The translations under genes and the position numbers were made by a program. A stretch of DNA of 64,000 bases from Gammaproteobacteria bacterium. Its GTDB lineage: Bacteria > Pseudomonadota > Gammaproteobacteria > Ga0077536. Below the pieces are notes generated by a model. The model was given only the letters and a program-made list of their open reading frames with translations. It had not been told where the DNA came from and made no database searches. The DNA is taken from assembly GCA_024234975.1 (NCBI GenBank), contig JACKNH010000006.1, positions 186,001-250,000 of the forward strand, in the 5' to 3' direction. This document shows, piece after piece, positions 61,880-64,000 of this stretch; the stretch's first letter is position 1, and each line of letters opens with the position of its first letter.

Positions 61880-64000
61880 ATGAAAGTCATCAGCCAGTAC
61901 ACGACGCCCGGCGGCGTCGCGATCGAAGTGGCCGCCGAGGATCTGCCTTATGCGGCAGGCCTCGGCAATCTCCCTGAGCAGTTGAACACCTCGCCCGGGG
62001 TGGTGTTGACCTCGGCAGTGGAATTCCCCGGCCGGTACACCCGTTGGGACCTGGGCTTCTGCGCGCCGCCGTTGTCGATGACGGCGCATGGCCGGCAGTT
62101 GACGCTGGATGCAAGCGGTCCGCGCGGCGAAGTGTTGCTGGCTGCGTGTCACGCTGCGCTGACGCGTTGCGAGCATGCCCGCGTGCGCGCGCATTCGCTT
62201 CGCCGCATGGTGGTGGAGATTGAACCTGCCACCCAGGCCGTCGCGGAAGAGTTCCGCAGCCGTCAGCCGAGCATCTTCTCCGCGCTGCGAGCATTGACCC
62301 ACGCGTTCGCCGGGCCCGATGAACCGTGGTTGGGGCTGTACGGCGCATTCGGCTACGACCTGGCCTTCCAGTTCGAACCTGTCCGCCAGGTGCTGCCGCG
62401 CGCGCCGCTGGACCGTGATCTCGTGCTGTTTCTGCCGGATGAAATCACTGTCGTCGATCATCAGCGCGAGGTCGCCCGGCGTTTCCATTACGCGTTTGAA
62501 TTCGACGGCCGCGCCACGCGCGGGTTGCCCAAAGTCGCGCTGCCACCGACCAATGATGTCACGCAGAGCGACAGTGCGGACGTGCGCGATGATCACCTCC
62601 CCGGTGAATACGCTGCCACCGTCCGTCGTGCCCGAGAGTACTTTGCCCGCGGGGATCTGTTCGAAGCGGTGCCGGGCCAGTTGTTCAGGCGCAAGACGAC
62701 GCAGCAGCCGTCCGCCCTCTATCGCCGACTGTTGGCGGCCAATCCGGCGCCGTACGGGGCTTTGCTGAGTCTTGGCGAAGGCGAGCACCTGGTGGCAGCG
62801 TCGCCTGAAATGTATGTGCGAATCAGTGGCCGACGGGTGGAGACCTGTCCGATTTCCGGCACCATCGCGCGCGGTCGCGATGCAGTCGAGGACGCGCGCC
62901 AGATCCGGGAGCTGCTGAATTCGAACAAGGATGCCGCCGAACTGACGATGTGCACGGATGTTGATCGCAATGACAAGGCGCGCGTCTGCGTGCCGGGCAG
63001 CATCAAGGTGATCGGCCGGCGGCAGATCGAAATGTACTCGCGGCTGATTCACACGGTCGACCATGTGGAAGGGCAGTTGCGCGACGAGATGGATGCGTTC
63101 GACGCTTTCCTGTCCCACGCCTGGGCGGTGACCGTGACCGGCGCACCCAAGGCCGCGGCCATGCAGTTCATCGAGGAACATGAACGATCCCCGCGCCGCT
63201 GGTACGGTGGCGCCTTGGGCGGCGTGATGTTCAACGGCAACATGAACACCGGCCTGACGCTGCGCACGATACGGCTGCACAACGGCGTGGCCGAGGTACG
63301 CGCCGGCGCGACGCTGTTGTTCGATTCCGATCCCCGGGCGGAGGAAGCCGAAACCAGGCTCAAAGCCTCGGCCTTGCTTGCCGTGCTGGATGAGACAGCG
63401 TCTGCGCCCGCCATGGGTCGAGCCGCGAAGCCGCCGGGTCTGTGTGCTTGCGCACGGTTGCGCCGGATACTGATGGTCGACCATCAGGATTCGTTCGTGT
63501 TTTCGCTGGGTGGATATTTCCGTGAAACCGGGGCGTCGCTCATCACCATGCGTGCGCCCTATGCCCGCGAATATCTCGCGCGGGTAGCGGCGCACGAGCG
63601 GCCCGATCTTGTGGTGTTGTCGCCGGGACCCGGCAACCCGCAGGCGTTCGGGCTGCGCAAAACGATCGCGGCGTGTCTGGCGTTGGACATTCCGGTGTTC
63701 GGCGTGTGCCTGGGATTGCAGGGAATCGTTGAATACTTCGGCGGGACGCTCGGCCAATTGCCAATCCCCGTGCATGGCAAGCCCGGCCGGGTGCGCACGC
63801 AGGGTGGCAAGCTGTTCGATGGTCTGCCAGCAACGTTCGAGGCCGGTCGCTACCACTCACTGTACGCCCGCGAAGTGCCCGCTGTATTGGCGGTCACAGC
63901 GACGGCGCAGGACGACATCGTGATGGCGGTGGAGCATCGCAATCTGCCGGTCGCCGGGGTGCAGTTCCACCCGGAATCCATCATGACGCTGGAGGGCGGG
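61880..64000 (+). CDS. trpE(G): Anthranilate synthase, fused TrpE-TrpG, 3' end outside window
   Basis: The frame is open for all 707 codons to the window edge. The TrpE part (about 1-520) is a chorismate-utilising enzyme, with TCPISGTIARGRD, LLNSNKDAAELTMCTDVDRN (read as two adjoining segments) and GAPKAAAMQFIEE. The TrpG glutaminase (about 535-707) has the nucleophile Cys610 in GVCLGLQGI and His697/Glu699 in FHPES. Leu replaces the usual His after CLG, as I recall for rhizobial TrpE(G). It makes anthranilate from chorismate and glutamine. The start follows AGGAAAATCAG, 77 bp after the attenuator U tract. A 721-codon open frame on the opposite strand is a shadow of this gene. Confidence 0.94.
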   Translation, partial: MKVISQYTTPGGVAIEVAAEDLPYAAGLGNLPEQLNTSPGVVLTSAVEFPGRYTRWDLGFCAPPLSMTAHGRQLTLDASGPRGEVLLAACHAALTRCEHARVRAHSLRRMVVEIEPATQAVAEEFRSRQPSIFSALRALTHAFAGPDEPWLGLYGAFGYDLAFQFEPVRQVLPRAPLDRDLVLFLPDEITVVDHQREVARRFHYAFEFDGRATRGLPKVALPPTNDVTQSDSADVRDDHLPGEYAATVRRAREYFARGDLFEAVPGQLFRRKTTQQPSALYRRLLAANPAPYGALLSLGEGEHLVAASPEMYVRISGRRVETCPISGTIARGRDAVEDARQIRELLNSNKDAAELTMCTDVDRNDKARVCVPGSIKVIGRRQIEMYSRLIHTVDHVEGQLRDEMDAFDAFLSHAWAVTVTGAPKAAAMQFIEEHERSPRRWYGGALGGVMFNGNMNTGLTLRTIRLHNGVAEVRAGATLLFDSDPRAEEAETRLKASALLAVLDETASAPAMGRAAKPPGLCACARLRRILMVDHQDSFVFSLGGYFRETGASLITMRAPYAREYLARVAAHERPDLVVLSPGPGNPQAFGLRKTIAACLALDIPVFGVCLGLQGIVEYFGGTLGQLPIPVHGKPGRVRTQGGKLFDGLPATFEAGRYHSLYAREVPAVLAVTATAQDDIVMAVEHRNLPVAGVQFHPESIMTLEGG

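Noticed and set aside
61691..63856. 721-codon open frame on the minus strand
   Set aside because: Composition is His/Arg/Gln-rich with no domain, and the opposite frame is a motif-complete TrpE(G). High GC leaves the antisense frame open by chance.
1..64000. tRNA, rRNA, CRISPR, prophage or toxin-antitoxin loci
   Set aside because: No cloverleaf or T-loop sequences, no regularly spaced repeats, and no integrase, structural or toxin-like genes were seen on reading intergenic regions.

Overview
The window is a gene-dense, high-GC chromosomal segment with no rRNA, tRNA, phage or CRISPR. It most resembles an aerobic, heterotrophic Proteobacterium, probably a gammaproteobacterium near Steroidobacterales, Nevskiales or Xanthomonadales. 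That placement is an inference from gene content: an Entner-Doudoroff block, a full glycogen locus, lignostilbene-dioxygenase-like enzymes, SnoaL-like, DUF6152 and cytochrome P460 proteins, and a fused trpE(G).

Region 1 (1-16 kb): the 3' end of a methylmalonate-semialdehyde dehydrogenase; a stilbene-cleavage-type carotenoid oxygenase; a membrane protein with a helical tail; a tightly packed minus-strand trio (MauL-like cupredoxin, CACHE/HAMP/GGDEF/EAL protein, outer-membrane barrel); a cupin; an SLC13-type permease with two RCK_C domains; a predicted barrel; an orphan ThDP enzyme convergent with aroA; and an SMP-30-like lipoprotein.

Region 2 (16-35 kb): a storage-carbon block. glgB-glgA diverge from glgC-GH57-malQ, followed by a MITE-like element and glgP. 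zwf-pgl then diverge from edd-eda, and a second, DUF3417-type alpha-glucan phosphorylase follows. Together these cover glycogen synthesis, breakdown to glucose-1-phosphate, and glucose-6-phosphate to pyruvate plus glyceraldehyde-3-phosphate. Phosphoglucomutase, glucokinase and a glgX-type debranching enzyme are not in the window.

Region 3 (35-46 kb): a 63-residue Cys-rich protein, a small barrel, a dienelactone-hydrolase-like enzyme, two translationally coupled lignostilbene-dioxygenase-like genes with a secreted partner of unknown function, and an RND efflux pair.

Region 4 (46-61.6 kb): an accessory oxidative or catabolic region with three SDRs, two paralogous SnoaL-like proteins (one probably a lipoprotein), a CLC channel, an HDOD-GGDEF protein, cytochrome P460, DUF2164 and DUF6152 proteins, a second copy of the repeat core found at 24 kb, an MFS transporter, a HAD phosphatase, an alpha/beta hydrolase, and a Tat-exported GMC oxidoreductase pair.

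Region 5 (61.6-64 kb): a trp regulatory leader. A 26-codon leader peptide with tandem Trp codons and three mutually exclusive hairpins ends in a U-tract terminator, ahead of a fused anthranilate synthase trpE(G) that runs off the window. This gene is masked by a long open frame on the opposite strand.

The most noteworthy items are the trp attenuator with its probably leaderless leader peptide, the cupredoxin/c-di-GMP phosphodiesterase/barrel trio, the three dioxygenases that all carry a Tyr-x32-Lys pair, and the MITE with 21-bp terminal inverted repeats whose core recurs inverted 29 kb away.
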